Assembly: GCA_030123675.1 (NCBI GenBank)
Contig: JASJYH010000005.1
Coordinates: forward strand, 1-64,000
DNA from: Anaerolineae bacterium
Lineage (GTDB): Bacteria; Chloroflexota; Anaerolineae; Anaerolineales; Villigracilaceae
Direction of reading: 5' to 3'
DNA: 64,000 nucleotides
Shown here piece by piece: positions 28,962-39,104 of this stretch. The translations under genes were made by a program, and so were the position numbers. Under the pieces are notes generated by a model that had not been told where the DNA came from, ran no database searches, and saw only the letters and a program-made list of their open reading frames with translations. The first letter of the stretch is position 1, and each line of letters opens with the position of its first letter.

Positions 28962-29807
28962 CTATCCCTTAACTGCCCCCATAGTAAATCCGGCCACCAA
29001 CTGGTCTAAGAATAAATTATAAACAAACCCAACCGGGAATGCCACGAGTACGGCAGCAGCCATTAGAGATTGCCAAAAGAACACATCTCCAAGGATAAGC
29101 TCCGTGGGTACCCCGACGCTAAGTGTTCTTTGGGCTGAGGATGATATGAATGTGAGCGCGTAGATAAATTCGTGCAATGTTAATGTAAACGTAAATACAA
29201 CCACTGCAATAATACCGGAGAGCGATAAAGGCATAATCACCTTTATGAAGGAAACTAAGCGGCTATAGCCATCTACCATGGCTGCTTCCTCTAAATCACG
29301 AGGAATCGCCTTGAAGAACCCCATCAATAGCCATGTCGAAAAGGGTATCGACATTGTTGGGTACACTACGATCAACGACCAAATTGAGTTATTAAGCCCC
29401 AAAGCGACCACCATCCGGAAGAGGGGAATAAATAGTAATGTAGGAGGAACAAGGTAAACCAAAAAGATGCCAATCCCAGCCTTTTCTCCCCAACGCCCGG
29501 TAAGTCGTGCTAGGCTATAGCCAGCAGGAATGGCAATTATTAGGGTAATCAGCACGACAACTATCCCCACAATCAAGGAATTTTTTGCGAATACCAAGAA
29601 GTTTGTTTCTTGAAAAAGTTGCTTCAAGTGTTCAAGTGTAGGAGGTAAGCTGTAGAGCAGCGGATTACCTTTACCACGATATAATTCTTTGTCCTCCTTA
29701 AAAATTGTAACCACCATCCAAATAAATGGCATCATGGAAAACAAACAGAATAATAAAACCGATCCATAAATCATTGCTCGAGAAATAAAAGTTTTTATTA
29801 TTTGCAT
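28962..29807 (-). CDS. Carbohydrate ABC transporter permease (MalG-type)
   Basis: 281 aa; EEAAMVDGYSRLVSFIKVIMPLSLSGI EAA-loop. Confidence 0.95.
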   Translation of the reverse strand: MQIIKTFISRAMIYGSVLLFCLFSMMPFIWMVVTIFKEDKELYRGKGNPLLYSLPPTLEHLKQLFQETNFLVFAKNSLIVGIVVVLITLIIAIPAGYSLARLTGRWGEKAGIGIFLVYLVPPTLLFIPLFRMVVALGLNNSIWSLIVVYPTMSIPFSTWLLMGFFKAIPRDLEEAAMVDGYSRLVSFIKVIMPLSLSGIIAVVVFTFTLTLHEFIYALTFISSSAQRTLSVGVPTELILGDVFFWQSLMAAAVLVAFPVGFVYNLFLDQLVAGFTMGAVKG

Positions 29808-29808
29808 G

Positions 29809-30765
29809 TCAGTTTATCTCAGTTCGACTTGCGGTTCTTAGCATCAAAATGACAACGGCTAAAAGGACGGGGAAGAGGAACAACGCGATGGCCGCCCCAT
29901 CTGCCAGTGCACCGCTGTCAATTCCCTTAAAATATGCCCAAACAGGCAATACTTGTGTGTAATAAATCGGTCCGCCGCGGGTTAAAATATATACCACTGT
30001 CATATCGGTGAAGGTGAAAATGATGCCAAATAATACTGCCACAGCCATTATAGGTAGGATCAAAGGTAATTTAATTGTAAATAAAGTTCGGAAAAATTTA
30101 GACCCATCAACCTCCGCTTGGTCGAGAATATCTTGATTTATAGATGTCAAGCCCGCCAGGAGGATGACAGTAGACAAAGGTAGGATTCGCCATACATAAA
30201 TAGTCACTACCGAAGCCATAGCTAGCCACTCCCGGCCTAAGAAAATCATGTGCGTTCCAGGGCCCAGTATTGTGTCTGGACCAAGAAGTCCCCATTTAAC
30301 CAAAAACCAATCAAAGGGAGAAAATTTCGAATCCAGCAACCAAAGCCAGCCAATTGTACCGAGAGAGATTGGTGTAGCCCAAGGCAAGATGATCAGCATG
30401 CGTGCGATCCACTTACCCCGAAAGTCTTGAGATAAGATCACTGCCAAGATATTGGCCAGCACAATCACGATAACCTGCGTTACGAATGTAAAGCCAATAG
30501 AATTTATCAATGCACGTTTAAATTGTGGGGTTTTGATTACCCTTGCGAAATTTTCTAACCCCACATAATTTAGCGAAGTATTCCCTACAGTTACGTCAGA
30601 GAAGCTAAAGGCGATAGCGATAAAGAATGGGACCGCGACCAAGGCAACAATATAAATTATCGCTGGTAACAAGAAGAGTGAACCCAGTGCACCTTCGTTA
30701 TCAGAAAGACCGCGAAAGCCCTTATTTTGAGTTGATTTAACCACACCGGTTTTTTGCAAGGTCAT
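29809..30765 (-). CDS. Sugar ABC transporter permease (MalF-type)
   Basis: 318 aa; DQAEVDGSKFFRTLFTIKLPLILPIM. Confidence 0.95.
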   Translation of the reverse strand: MTLQKTGVVKSTQNKGFRGLSDNEGALGSLFLLPAIIYIVALVAVPFFIAIAFSFSDVTVGNTSLNYVGLENFARVIKTPQFKRALINSIGFTFVTQVIVIVLANILAVILSQDFRGKWIARMLIILPWATPISLGTIGWLWLLDSKFSPFDWFLVKWGLLGPDTILGPGTHMIFLGREWLAMASVVTIYVWRILPLSTVILLAGLTSINQDILDQAEVDGSKFFRTLFTIKLPLILPIMAVAVLFGIIFTFTDMTVVYILTRGGPIYYTQVLPVWAYFKGIDSGALADGAAIALFLFPVLLAVVILMLRTASRTEIN

Positions 30766-30775
30766 ATCTCCCTTA

Positions 30776-31804
30776 TTAAGGTTTTACCTTTAATCTTATG
30801 CCAGATTGGTCATCAAAATACCTCATGTGTTGTTCCTGGACAACAAAGTCATATTTTTTGCCAGATTCAACCAAAACGGTAATTGATGATGGAAGTTTTG
30901 CGATAACTTTCGTAACCCCCTTTTCATCGTCTGTTTCACCGTATACCAACCTATCTGCCCCTAAATGTTCCACTCGGGATACACGTAATGGAAATTTATT
31001 TAATCCTTTTTTTTGCTTCACAACCTCTCTTGGCAAGAAGTTTTCTGGCCGGAACCCAACCAGATAATTATTCCGTTCTATTAAATTTATCCCCGGGGAG
31101 CCTAAAAAAGTGGCCACGAAAGTATCATTTGAGTTATGATAAATCTCTTCAGGCGATCCAATTTGCCTTACTTTCCCGTGGTTCATCACTACGATTCTAT
31201 CGCCTAACCCCATCGCCTCGATCTGGTCGTGTGTGACAAAAACTGTAGTGATCCCCAATTGCCTCTGGAATTGCTGCAATTCATCCCTGGCTGTAGCTCG
31301 AAGCTTTGCATCCAAGTTTGAAAGCGGTTCATCCAATAGTAAAATTTTCGGTTCCTTTACCATAGCTCGACAAAGAGCAACCCTTTGACGTTCTCCACCG
31401 GAAAGATGGCGGGGTTTACGTTCTAACAGTTCCCCTATTCCCAAAATCTTTGCAGCCCATTCCACTTTTTCTTTTATATACTTTTTACTTAACTTTTTTG
31501 CTTTCAATGGGAAAGCGATATTGTTATATACAGTCATATGAGGATACAAGGCATAACTTTGGAAGACCATTGAGATATCTCGATTCCGGGGAGGTAATTG
31601 AGTGACCTCCACCCCATCGATATAAATTTCACCCTCCGTTGGCTTCTCAAGTCCTGCGATCATCCGCATCAGGGTTGTTTTTCCGCAACCTGACGGCCCC
31701 AAGATTACAAGCATTTCACCTTCATTGATCGCCAAATCAATACCATCAACTGCTTTGACTGAGTCAAAATACTTTTTAAGACCTTTAGTTTCTATTATCG
31801 CCAT
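30776..31804 (-). CDS. ABC transporter ATP-binding protein (UgpC/MalK type)
   Basis: GPSGCGKTTLMRMIAGLEKPTEG, LSGGERQRVALCRAMVKEPKILLLDEPLSNLDAKLR; C-terminal TOBE-like region. Confidence 0.96.
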   Translation of the reverse strand: MAIIETKGLKKYFDSVKAVDGIDLAINEGEMLVILGPSGCGKTTLMRMIAGLEKPTEGEIYIDGVEVTQLPPRNRDISMVFQSYALYPHMTVYNNIAFPLKAKKLSKKYIKEKVEWAAKILGIGELLERKPRHLSGGERQRVALCRAMVKEPKILLLDEPLSNLDAKLRATARDELQQFQRQLGITTVFVTHDQIEAMGLGDRIVVMNHGKVRQIGSPEEIYHNSNDTFVATFLGSPGINLIERNNYLVGFRPENFLPREVVKQKKGLNKFPLRVSRVEHLGADRLVYGETDDEKGVTKVIAKLPSSITVLVESGKKYDFVVQEQHMRYFDDQSGIRLKVKP

Positions 31805-31902
31805 AATAAATTTTCACTTTATTAGCTGCCCTACTCTCAATTCTATTACAATGCATAATCGATGAATCATCATCAATTATATTCTTGTAAATCTGTAAAA
31901 CA

Positions 31903-31937
31903 GCAGCACTCTGAGCTTGAAATGCTCAGAGTGCTGC
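31903..31937. terminator. Hairpin between SBP gene and ATPase gene
   Basis: gcagcactctgagc-ttgaaat-gctcagagtgctgc, 14-bp perfect stem. Confidence 0.65.
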
Positions 31938-32017
31938 ATATTCACTCGATCTATTGGCAGTAGTGGCATCTGATGAGATCGCCGTGATGTGAAAATGGAA
32001 TAGTAAGCGTCAAAAAA

Positions 32018-33439
32018 TTAATTGCAGCCTACCAGACCTTTTTCACGCCATTTATCGAAGATGTCGTTAATTTGACCTTCAGCTTCAGCAACGGCTTCTT
32101 CGGCGGTAAGCTCACCAAGGGCAGCTTTACCCATCATAGTCGGCATAATGCTCGAGCCAAAGATTTCACCAATGGCCGGGTTTGCCGGTCCCGGGTAGCC
32201 TAAATAAACAGTCCAGTCAAGCGCATCGCTTAAGACGTTCAATTTATCTGCGGGGCTGGATTCGAAGGGGTCGTCGTTGAGCCAACCTTCCAAGTCAGGA
32301 GCAGTGCTCGCGAAAGCTGGGAAGTTGTATAACTCGGTATTGAAGACAACATCGTTGTAATTTTTCGTCAGGTGCAGCAAGAATTCCTTTGCAGCTTCAA
32401 GCTCGGCACCCTCAACATAGTTCGGAATTACGTAGATTTGCCAAACATGGGCAGAGGCATGCTGATCTCCGCGGGGACCTACTAACGCTGGGGAAAAGCC
32501 GATATTATCTGCAGCATCAGTGTCTATCTTTTGTAAACTTCGGTAAGCAGAAATCGAGTTTAGGATGTAGGAAAGTTCACCCGCGATCAAGCCATCGTTG
32601 TTTGAACCTGGGGTCCATGCGAAAACTTCCTCTGTCATCGTGTTTTGGTAAAGCTCAGTCATGTACTCGACGGCTTCAATCACTTCGGGAGAGTTGATTA
32701 CCACGCACTCGTTTTCGTCCTGGATAGAACCACCATAGGACCAAATAATCGCACGTGCAGCCAACCTGGAGTCGAGTTCTGGAGAGAGGCCAATGCCAAG
32801 AGGTATACCAGCATCATTTTTTATCTTTGTACCGCCATCTAATAGATCTGCCCAGGTAGTTGGTCCATTTGGATAACCAGCTGCGGTCCAAAGTGCATAA
32901 TCAAAGTCACCCGGATCGGGGATCCATCCGTGACAGTAACCATAAAACTTGTCGAGCACTGGCAGGTATGAACTGAGTCTGCAGGTATCAGCTTGTTCAC
33001 CAAAAAGCTCCACCGCTTTCTCGTTCACATCGGTTAGGTCATGAACACCTTCGACAAATGCGGATGGAGCAAAAAGCACTTCAATCAAGGTAGGTCCATC
33101 ACCGGCATCAATCGAGGCGGATAAGGTCGAGGTTGTTTCTGGAATACCGACGTGATCAATAGTCACATCGACACCTCGGGACTCTCCCCATTCTTCTACG
33201 AATGTATCGATCCAACCATCATAACGAGGAACAAAGTGGCTCCATTGGACAATATGAATTGATGTTCCCTCTGGGAACATCCCATCCATTTCCACCGTCG
33301 CAACGGCTTCCTCTGTAGCCACCGCTTCCTCTGTAGCCACTGCTTCCGGAACTGCGGGTTCGGACGGGCCACAGGCCGCTAAGATTAACCCAGCAATGAC
33401 CATAATCCCGATTAATGGGAATTGGCGTTTGAGTTTCAT
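32018..33439 (-). CDS. Extracellular sugar-binding lipoprotein of ABC transporter
   Basis: Lipobox ILAACGPSEP; type-1 SBP layout; upstream of permease/ATPase genes. Confidence 0.93.
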   Translation of the reverse strand: MKLKRQFPLIGIMVIAGLILAACGPSEPAVPEAVATEEAVATEEAVATVEMDGMFPEGTSIHIVQWSHFVPRYDGWIDTFVEEWGESRGVDVTIDHVGIPETTSTLSASIDAGDGPTLIEVLFAPSAFVEGVHDLTDVNEKAVELFGEQADTCRLSSYLPVLDKFYGYCHGWIPDPGDFDYALWTAAGYPNGPTTWADLLDGGTKIKNDAGIPLGIGLSPELDSRLAARAIIWSYGGSIQDENECVVINSPEVIEAVEYMTELYQNTMTEEVFAWTPGSNNDGLIAGELSYILNSISAYRSLQKIDTDAADNIGFSPALVGPRGDQHASAHVWQIYVIPNYVEGAELEAAKEFLLHLTKNYNDVVFNTELYNFPAFASTAPDLEGWLNDDPFESSPADKLNVLSDALDWTVYLGYPGPANPAIGEIFGSSIMPTMMGKAALGELTAEEAVAEAEGQINDIFDKWREKGLVGCN

Positions 33440-33562
33440 ATTACTCCTCCTTACACTAATTGAACAAAATTTGAAGGGGCTATAATTCTACCAGTTATTT
33501 AGTTAAATGTCACCTTAACGATTAATTAAACTTTAATATGTCACACTCCATGAATCAGAGAA

Positions 33563-34036
33563 TTATACATTCTCCATGTTTAATGATGTGGTAATCTCAA
33601 CACAATCTCGAATTGTGCGCGCTACCGGACAACTATCAGCGTGAAATCTATGTGCTCGTTCTGCCTTCTCATGGTTTTCCGGATCAACCTTAATTGTGTA
33701 TGTAACATGAATTCGCTTCACAATCAGGATTTTTCCCTCTTTCTCAATTTCACCCCTGGCTTCACTGGTCAGAAAGCCTTCACCTGCGGGTATCCCGCGC
33801 GCTTCCAGCGCGCCACCTAAGGTGCCCGTCAGTCAGGTTGCTGTGGAAGCAACCAACATATCAAGGGTAGTTACGTGAGGCGGAATTACATTATTGTCAA
33901 CTTTGTAGTGTTCGGCTATTTCAGAATGAACACTAAAATATATAGGTTCAGATTCTGCAGGAACATAGGTGCGGCGAAGTGCTCCCTTAATCCGCTCTAC
34001 CCGCACATTTGACACATATACAACATCCTCGCTCAT
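33563..34036 (-). CDS. OsmC-family protein with in-frame TGA at expected catalytic Cys (candidate selenoprotein)
   Basis: RBS ggaggtctt-ATG; MSEDVVYV...TTLDMLVASTAT[TGA 33833-33835]LTGTLGGALEARGIPAGEGFLTSEARGEIEKEGKILIVKRIHVTYTIKVDPENHEKAERAHRFHADSCPVARTIRDCVEITTSLNMENV*; same frame, 158 codons including stop. Confidence 0.8.
33797..33813 (-). promoter_or_regulatory. Candidate bacterial SECIS-like hairpin
   Basis: RNA sense GCGCGC-UGGAA-GCGCGC, loop begins 25 nt after UGA, G residues in loop. Confidence 0.5.
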
Positions 34037-34126
34037 AAGACCTCCAATTTATTATGAATAGGTAATTAATTACTTTTTTAGGAAAATTGATATTAATTAT
34101 TGATACACACCAGAATGAGTGTAGGT

Positions 34127-34918
34127 TTAATAAGTACCTTTGTACATACCTCCATCTACGTTGAGCATTACACCAGTAATAAATGAAGCAGCCGGAGATA
34201 GCAAGAAGACTGCCGCATTAGCGAATTCTTCGGGCCTTCCCATCCGCTTGAAGGGACTCTCTTCGGCTTGCTTTAGGGTTTCCTCTTCTGGTGAGGTGTT
34301 GTTAGTTTTGGCACGCTGGGTCATTAAGTCTTTCACCCGTTCCGTTGTCGTCCAAGCCGGCAAGATGGAGTTGAAGCGAATGCCATCTGAGCCCAGTTCC
34401 AAGGCGAGGGTTTTGGTTAACCCCACCGTGGCTGAGCGCACACTATTAGAGAGCACCAGATTTGGAACCGGTTGTTTTACTGAATATGAGGTAATCGTGA
34501 GAACGCTAGCCGCCGAGGAATTACGTAGATAGGGAAGTGCGGCACGAATCAAGCGCACATGACTGAGAAACGACAAATCGATCGCTTTCTGCCAAGTTTC
34601 TTCGTCGAATAATTCGAACTTGCCAGCAGGCGGCCCCCCCGCATTGGTTACCAGGAGATCCAGCCCACCCAAAGCTTTGACAGCTCCCTTGACTAGTTTT
34701 TCGGGAATAGATGGTTCTGATATATCTCCAGGGATGGAATAAACCTCAATTCCTGACTCATCGCTTATAGATTTACTAGCATTATTGAGCTTTTTGGAAT
34801 CGCGACTATTGATAACTACCTTTGCCCCTTCAAGAGCCAAACCGCGCGCAGTGGCATATCCTAAACCACGGCTGGCACCAGTAACTAACGCGCGTTTATC
34901 AGATAATTGAAAATCCAT
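34127..34918 (-). CDS. SDR family oxidoreductase
   Basis: RALVTGASRGLGYATARGLALEGAKVVINSRD, VTNAGGPPAG, NVDGGMYKGTY. Confidence 0.94.
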   Translation of the reverse strand: MDFQLSDKRALVTGASRGLGYATARGLALEGAKVVINSRDSKKLNNASKSISDESGIEVYSIPGDISEPSIPEKLVKGAVKALGGLDLLVTNAGGPPAGKFELFDEETWQKAIDLSFLSHVRLIRAALPYLRNSSAASVLTITSYSVKQPVPNLVLSNSVRSATVGLTKTLALELGSDGIRFNSILPAWTTTERVKDLMTQRAKTNNTSPEEETLKQAEESPFKRMGRPEEFANAAVFLLSPAASFITGVMLNVDGGMYKGTY

Positions 34919-35446
34919 TTGGTTCTCCTATCCTTGGTTTAGGGAATGGAATTATAACACCTTGGATTCCTGATCAGAGATACATGCCTTGAGATAAAAA
35001 AGAAATTACGATAGCCAAATACTAAATCCTGAATTAATTGTTGATGTTTTACACTCCAAACACGAGTAGGAACTGTTAATGCCTGGTTTTGGCGAATTCC
35101 ACCAAGAAGATATAACCACCTGACACAGCCCAGCTATCCAAACTACTATAGCAATCTTACAGCAACAAATATAAATATGTTAAAATTACTAGAATACATA
35201 TTCTATTAATTCTCCTGGTTTCCTCTTTAGAAAATACAATAATCACCCAAAAATACTGCATAGCGGGAGCTAAGTAGTACTCTTATTCGGTAGGTTACCT
35301 TTCAGAATCAAGTCAATTTAGACGATCCCTATGGCGTAACAAATCAAATCAGGCTAATAAGAAAAGACTCAGAGAAATTATCTGCCCCTGATTTTTTACG
35401 GTAAAATACTATTGTTGAATACTCATCCGTAAAAAAGGAGAAACCA

Positions 35447-36037
35447 ATGGCTGAAACAAACAAAAAGAATCGAATGCAAAATCTAATTGCCGGCCTGATT
35501 GTGGCACTGAGTGTATTAACGGCCTATGCGTTGTTTCAATCTTCCGAAGTGGCGTCAGATTCAAACGATAATTTCTTTCGCGCTCAAGGATTTCTTACCG
35601 ATTCGAATCTGGAATATATCCAAATTGGGCAGGACCTTTTTTATGATTTAAATGTATCCGACCAAGTCTATCTGCACGAGCAAAACAACAACCAGGAAAT
35701 GGCAGATTATTTTTTTAATCAGCTAACATCGGCTGCTCAGGATAGTTATGAGCGACCGGACGGGCCATTTGATGAGGCCTATTATGATGCCGTATACGAA
35801 TCAGTATTGGAAATTGACGAACAAGCAGATGAACTATTTATATTGGCGTTGTTGCAAAGCAGGATTCACGTAGCCTTTCAGTTGGCCGTGACGATCTTTT
35901 CCGTAGGGCTGGCGTTTGCCGCCTGGGCCTCTTTGATGGACAAAGGTCAGCGGACCCGCTCGTTGTTTATCGTGCTTTCGTCTGTGGCATTAGTGTTGGG
36001 AATCTTGCAACTGGTGCGTACGTTAGTACTGGAGTAA
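35447..36037 (+). CDS. Hypothetical membrane protein, 196 aa
   Basis: Three TM segments around an acidic extracytoplasmic region; RBS aaggag. Confidence 0.8.
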   Translation: MAETNKKNRMQNLIAGLIVALSVLTAYALFQSSEVASDSNDNFFRAQGFLTDSNLEYIQIGQDLFYDLNVSDQVYLHEQNNNQEMADYFFNQLTSAAQDSYERPDGPFDEAYYDAVYESVLEIDEQADELFILALLQSRIHVAFQLAVTIFSVGLAFAAWASLMDKGQRTRSLFIVLSSVALVLGILQLVRTLVLE

Positions 36038-36115
36038 GGTTTGGTGGCTTATATAGCACATTAATCCAGTTAGAAAACAAATTTAAGTATCTCATTCTAT
36101 CAACCCATACAACAA

Positions 36116-36146
36116 AGGTTCAGAGAATTATGGTTTCTCTGAACCT
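36116..36146 (+). terminator. Intrinsic terminator
   Basis: aggttcagagaa-ttatggt-ttctctgaacct followed by attattttt. Confidence 0.8.
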
Positions 36147-36172
36147 ATTATTTTTACGGTAAAATCCTGGAC

Positions 36173-37867
36173 ATGACAACAGACAGCAAACAAGTAATTT
36201 ACTCTATGACGCGCGTCGGCCGCATCCATCCTCCCAACAATCAGGTCTTGCGCGATATCTCGCTCGGGTTCTTCTACGGCGCAAAGATTGGTGTGCTGGG
36301 CCTGAACGGCTCCGGCAAGTCGACTTTGTTACGCATCATGGCCGGTATCGACGATGGCTATGTCGGTGAGATCTCCACATCAAAGGGCTACAGCGTCGGT
36401 TACCTGGAACAGGAACCCGAACTGGATGAGTCCAAGACCGTTATCGAAATCATCCGTGAGGCCGTTCAGCCTATAGTAGATATGCTGGCTCAGTATGACG
36501 AAATCAATGCCAAATTTTCCGAACCGGAGGCCGACTTCGACAGCCTGATTGCCAAGCAAGCCAAATTGCAAGACGAACTTGACAAGCACGATGCCTGGAA
36601 CCTGGATTCGCATCTGGAGCTGGCCATGGACGCGCTACGCTGCCCCCCAGCTGATACACCCGTCAAAATTCTGTCCGGTGGCGAACGCCGTCGCGTCGCG
36701 CTGACCCGATTGCTGCTGACCGAACCCGATATATTACTGCTCGACGAACCAACCAACCATCTGGATGCCGAGTCGGTCGCCTGGCTGGAGCACCACTTGA
36801 GTAAATACAAAGGCACCGTCATTGCCGTCACCCACGACCGCTACTTCCTCGATAATGTCGCAGGTTGGATCCTCGAACTCGATCGCGGTTATGGCATCCC
36901 TTGGAAAGGCAACTACTCGTCTTGGCTCGAGCAAAAAAATGAACAGCTTCGTCAGGAAGAAAAGACTGAATCTAAACGTCAGAAGACCCTGCAGCGCGAA
37001 TTGGAGTGGATCCGTATGACGCCCAAAGCCCGCCAGACCAAAGGACAGGCGCGTATAACGGCTTACGAAAATCTACTCTCACAAGAATACGAAGGCTATC
37101 GTAAGGACCAGCAGATCTACATCCCACCCGGACCGCGATTGGGTGAAGTCGTCATTGAATTGGAGGCTGTCACTAAGTCCTATCCCAGCCCCATTGATGA
37201 CGGGGAGCAACGCCTCCTTCTCAACGGATTGACTGTTAGCGTGCCCCCCGGCAGCATCGTTGGCGTAGTCGGTCCAAATGGCGCAGGCAAAACCACCCTG
37301 CTAAAACTGATTACCGGTCAGGAAAAACCCGACAGTGGAGAAATCCGCATCGGCGAGACCGTGGTGCTGGCCTATGCAGATCAGGCCCGCACGCTCGACC
37401 CTGATAAGACCGTCTACGAAGAAATTTCGCAAGGCGCAGAGGAATTGGTGCTCGGCAGCCGTAAGATCAACGCACGGGCTTACTGTTCTTCGTTCAACTT
37501 CGCTGGTTCCGATCAACAAAAAAAGGTTGGAGTGCTTTCAGGTGGTGAACGCAATCGTGTACACTTGGCCAAAACCCTGACTCAGAGCGCCAATGTCATC
37601 CTGCTAGATGAACCCACCAACGATTTAGACATCAACACACTGCGGGCGTTGGAAGAAGCGCTGGAAAATTTTGCTGGCTGCGCAATCGTCGTTAGCCACG
37701 ATCGCTGGTTCCTCGACCGCATCTGTACCCACATCCTAGCCTTCGAAGACGACAGCCAGACGCGTTGGTTCATGGGCAATTGGTCTGATTACGAAGCCTA
37801 CATGCAAGAGCAATATGGCAAGGATCTCACCCCACACCGGATCAAATATCGGACTTTGAAGCGCTAG
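36173..37867 (+). CDS. ettA: Energy-dependent translational throttle protein EttA (ABC-F)
   Basis: Two ABC domains, VIYSMTRVGRIHPPNNQVLRDISLGFFYGAKIGVLGLNGSGKSTLLRIMAG, LSGGERRRVALTRLLL, LSGGERNRVHLAKTL. Confidence 0.96.
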   Translation: MTTDSKQVIYSMTRVGRIHPPNNQVLRDISLGFFYGAKIGVLGLNGSGKSTLLRIMAGIDDGYVGEISTSKGYSVGYLEQEPELDESKTVIEIIREAVQPIVDMLAQYDEINAKFSEPEADFDSLIAKQAKLQDELDKHDAWNLDSHLELAMDALRCPPADTPVKILSGGERRRVALTRLLLTEPDILLLDEPTNHLDAESVAWLEHHLSKYKGTVIAVTHDRYFLDNVAGWILELDRGYGIPWKGNYSSWLEQKNEQLRQEEKTESKRQKTLQRELEWIRMTPKARQTKGQARITAYENLLSQEYEGYRKDQQIYIPPGPRLGEVVIELEAVTKSYPSPIDDGEQRLLLNGLTVSVPPGSIVGVVGPNGAGKTTLLKLITGQEKPDSGEIRIGETVVLAYADQARTLDPDKTVYEEISQGAEELVLGSRKINARAYCSSFNFAGSDQQKKVGVLSGGERNRVHLAKTLTQSANVILLDEPTNDLDINTLRALEEALENFAGCAIVVSHDRWFLDRICTHILAFEDDSQTRWFMGNWSDYEAYMQEQYGKDLTPHRIKYRTLKR

Positions 37868-37995
37868 ATTGTAATAATGCTTTTGAAATGATGGCAGACA
37901 ATAACGTTGGGTACAATTTTAGGATACTCACAAACAGGTCTGTACAATCGACCTATAAAACCTAAATGTTGTTCCGTCAATCAGAGGAGGAAATC

Positions 37996-38997
37996 ATGCC
38001 ACTTTCTAATATGTTCAAAAAGCCCCCAAATAAAGACACATCCAAGAACATTTCGTCAGATGAAAATCTTCTGTCATCGAAACAGCAGAAAATACGCTCT
38101 GAGGCTGCAAAGGAATTCCTTAATGTTTTCCAAGAGAAAATGCCACTCGTAGGCGGACAACCTCACGCCGGGACAGTCATATCTATTGCGGCACGTTTGG
38201 CCGGGACAAGTCTATTTTGGTCAATCAATAAAAACGACATTACACCTGACGTTATTGTTTTATCGGAAGAAGTAAATAAAGCTTATCCCCAATTGTTGAA
38301 CCAATTTGCCCGCTATTGCAAGCGAAGTGGAATAGATGTAAGGTCGAAACCTGTGGTTACAGATTTTCCAGAACTGGATAAACCGCTAATGGACATCGCC
38401 CAGATCCGAGCAGAATATCAGGATCCGTATAACAAGATCATGAAAAAGCATGGGCTTGATTTCCTAGAGGGCGCCTGGGCTGGCATGATTGTGTGTTCAA
38501 TCGTTTTTGAATTCCATTGCATTTCTAAAAAAGATATTGACCCTTATATAGCTACTGGGATAGTGGCAATGGGAGTTGTCGAAGGCGCGAAAACCAGCCC
38601 AACATCACGGAGTTCAGATAAGATAAAAACTGAAATGGACAGCATATCACAAAGTGTGCAAGAAAAATTTTCAAGATTTGTGATTGGAAACCTTGAGGAT
38701 ATAATCCCAGATGTTAATAAAAACGGTGGACAATACACGCAACTCCATCCCTTAGTAGAGCAAAAACTGAAAGATGGAAATATTGACCCCAAGGTCATCT
38801 ACATTCAAGGATTGGAAACTCAACTTGAAGAGAAAGTCAGTCGAGTGGATTTCATTAATATGGATATTGACGAGATTCTTCGTCAAGAGCAAAATGATCA
38901 GATGCCAATCCACGTTTTACTGGTATATTGGCTAAATGAAAAAGCCGAAGAATACAGCTATAAAAAAAGTGGAAATAGTTGGATACTAAAGTCATAA
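37996..38997 (+). CDS. Hypothetical protein, ~333 aa
   Basis: RBS gaggaggaaatc before ATG 37996; no recognised domain. Confidence 0.75.
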   Translation: MPLSNMFKKPPNKDTSKNISSDENLLSSKQQKIRSEAAKEFLNVFQEKMPLVGGQPHAGTVISIAARLAGTSLFWSINKNDITPDVIVLSEEVNKAYPQLLNQFARYCKRSGIDVRSKPVVTDFPELDKPLMDIAQIRAEYQDPYNKIMKKHGLDFLEGAWAGMIVCSIVFEFHCISKKDIDPYIATGIVAMGVVEGAKTSPTSRSSDKIKTEMDSISQSVQEKFSRFVIGNLEDIIPDVNKNGGQYTQLHPLVEQKLKDGNIDPKVIYIQGLETQLEEKVSRVDFINMDIDEILRQEQNDQMPIHVLLVYWLNEKAEEYSYKKSGNSWILKS

Positions 38998-39032
38998 ACA
39001 ATAACACCCCGATTTTTCGGGGTGTTATTGTT
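38998..39032 (+). terminator. Intrinsic terminator
   Basis: caataacaccccgatttttcggggtgttattgtta. Confidence 0.85.
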
Positions 39033-39104
39033 AGTGAATGCTACTTTACTACTCGCTTTTATTAGTCTTCTCTGCCTTTTTCGTATAGCATGTGAAAACC
39101 TTGC

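Noticed and set aside
33296-33350. 18-bp tandem repeat (AVATEE) in the sugar-binding lipoprotein
   Set aside because: Ordinary low-complexity linker after a lipobox; short and not unusual.
34920-35446. Long AT-rich intergenic region upstream of 35447, possible ncRNA or tRNA
   Set aside because: No tRNA cloverleaf or strong conserved structure could be recognised by eye.
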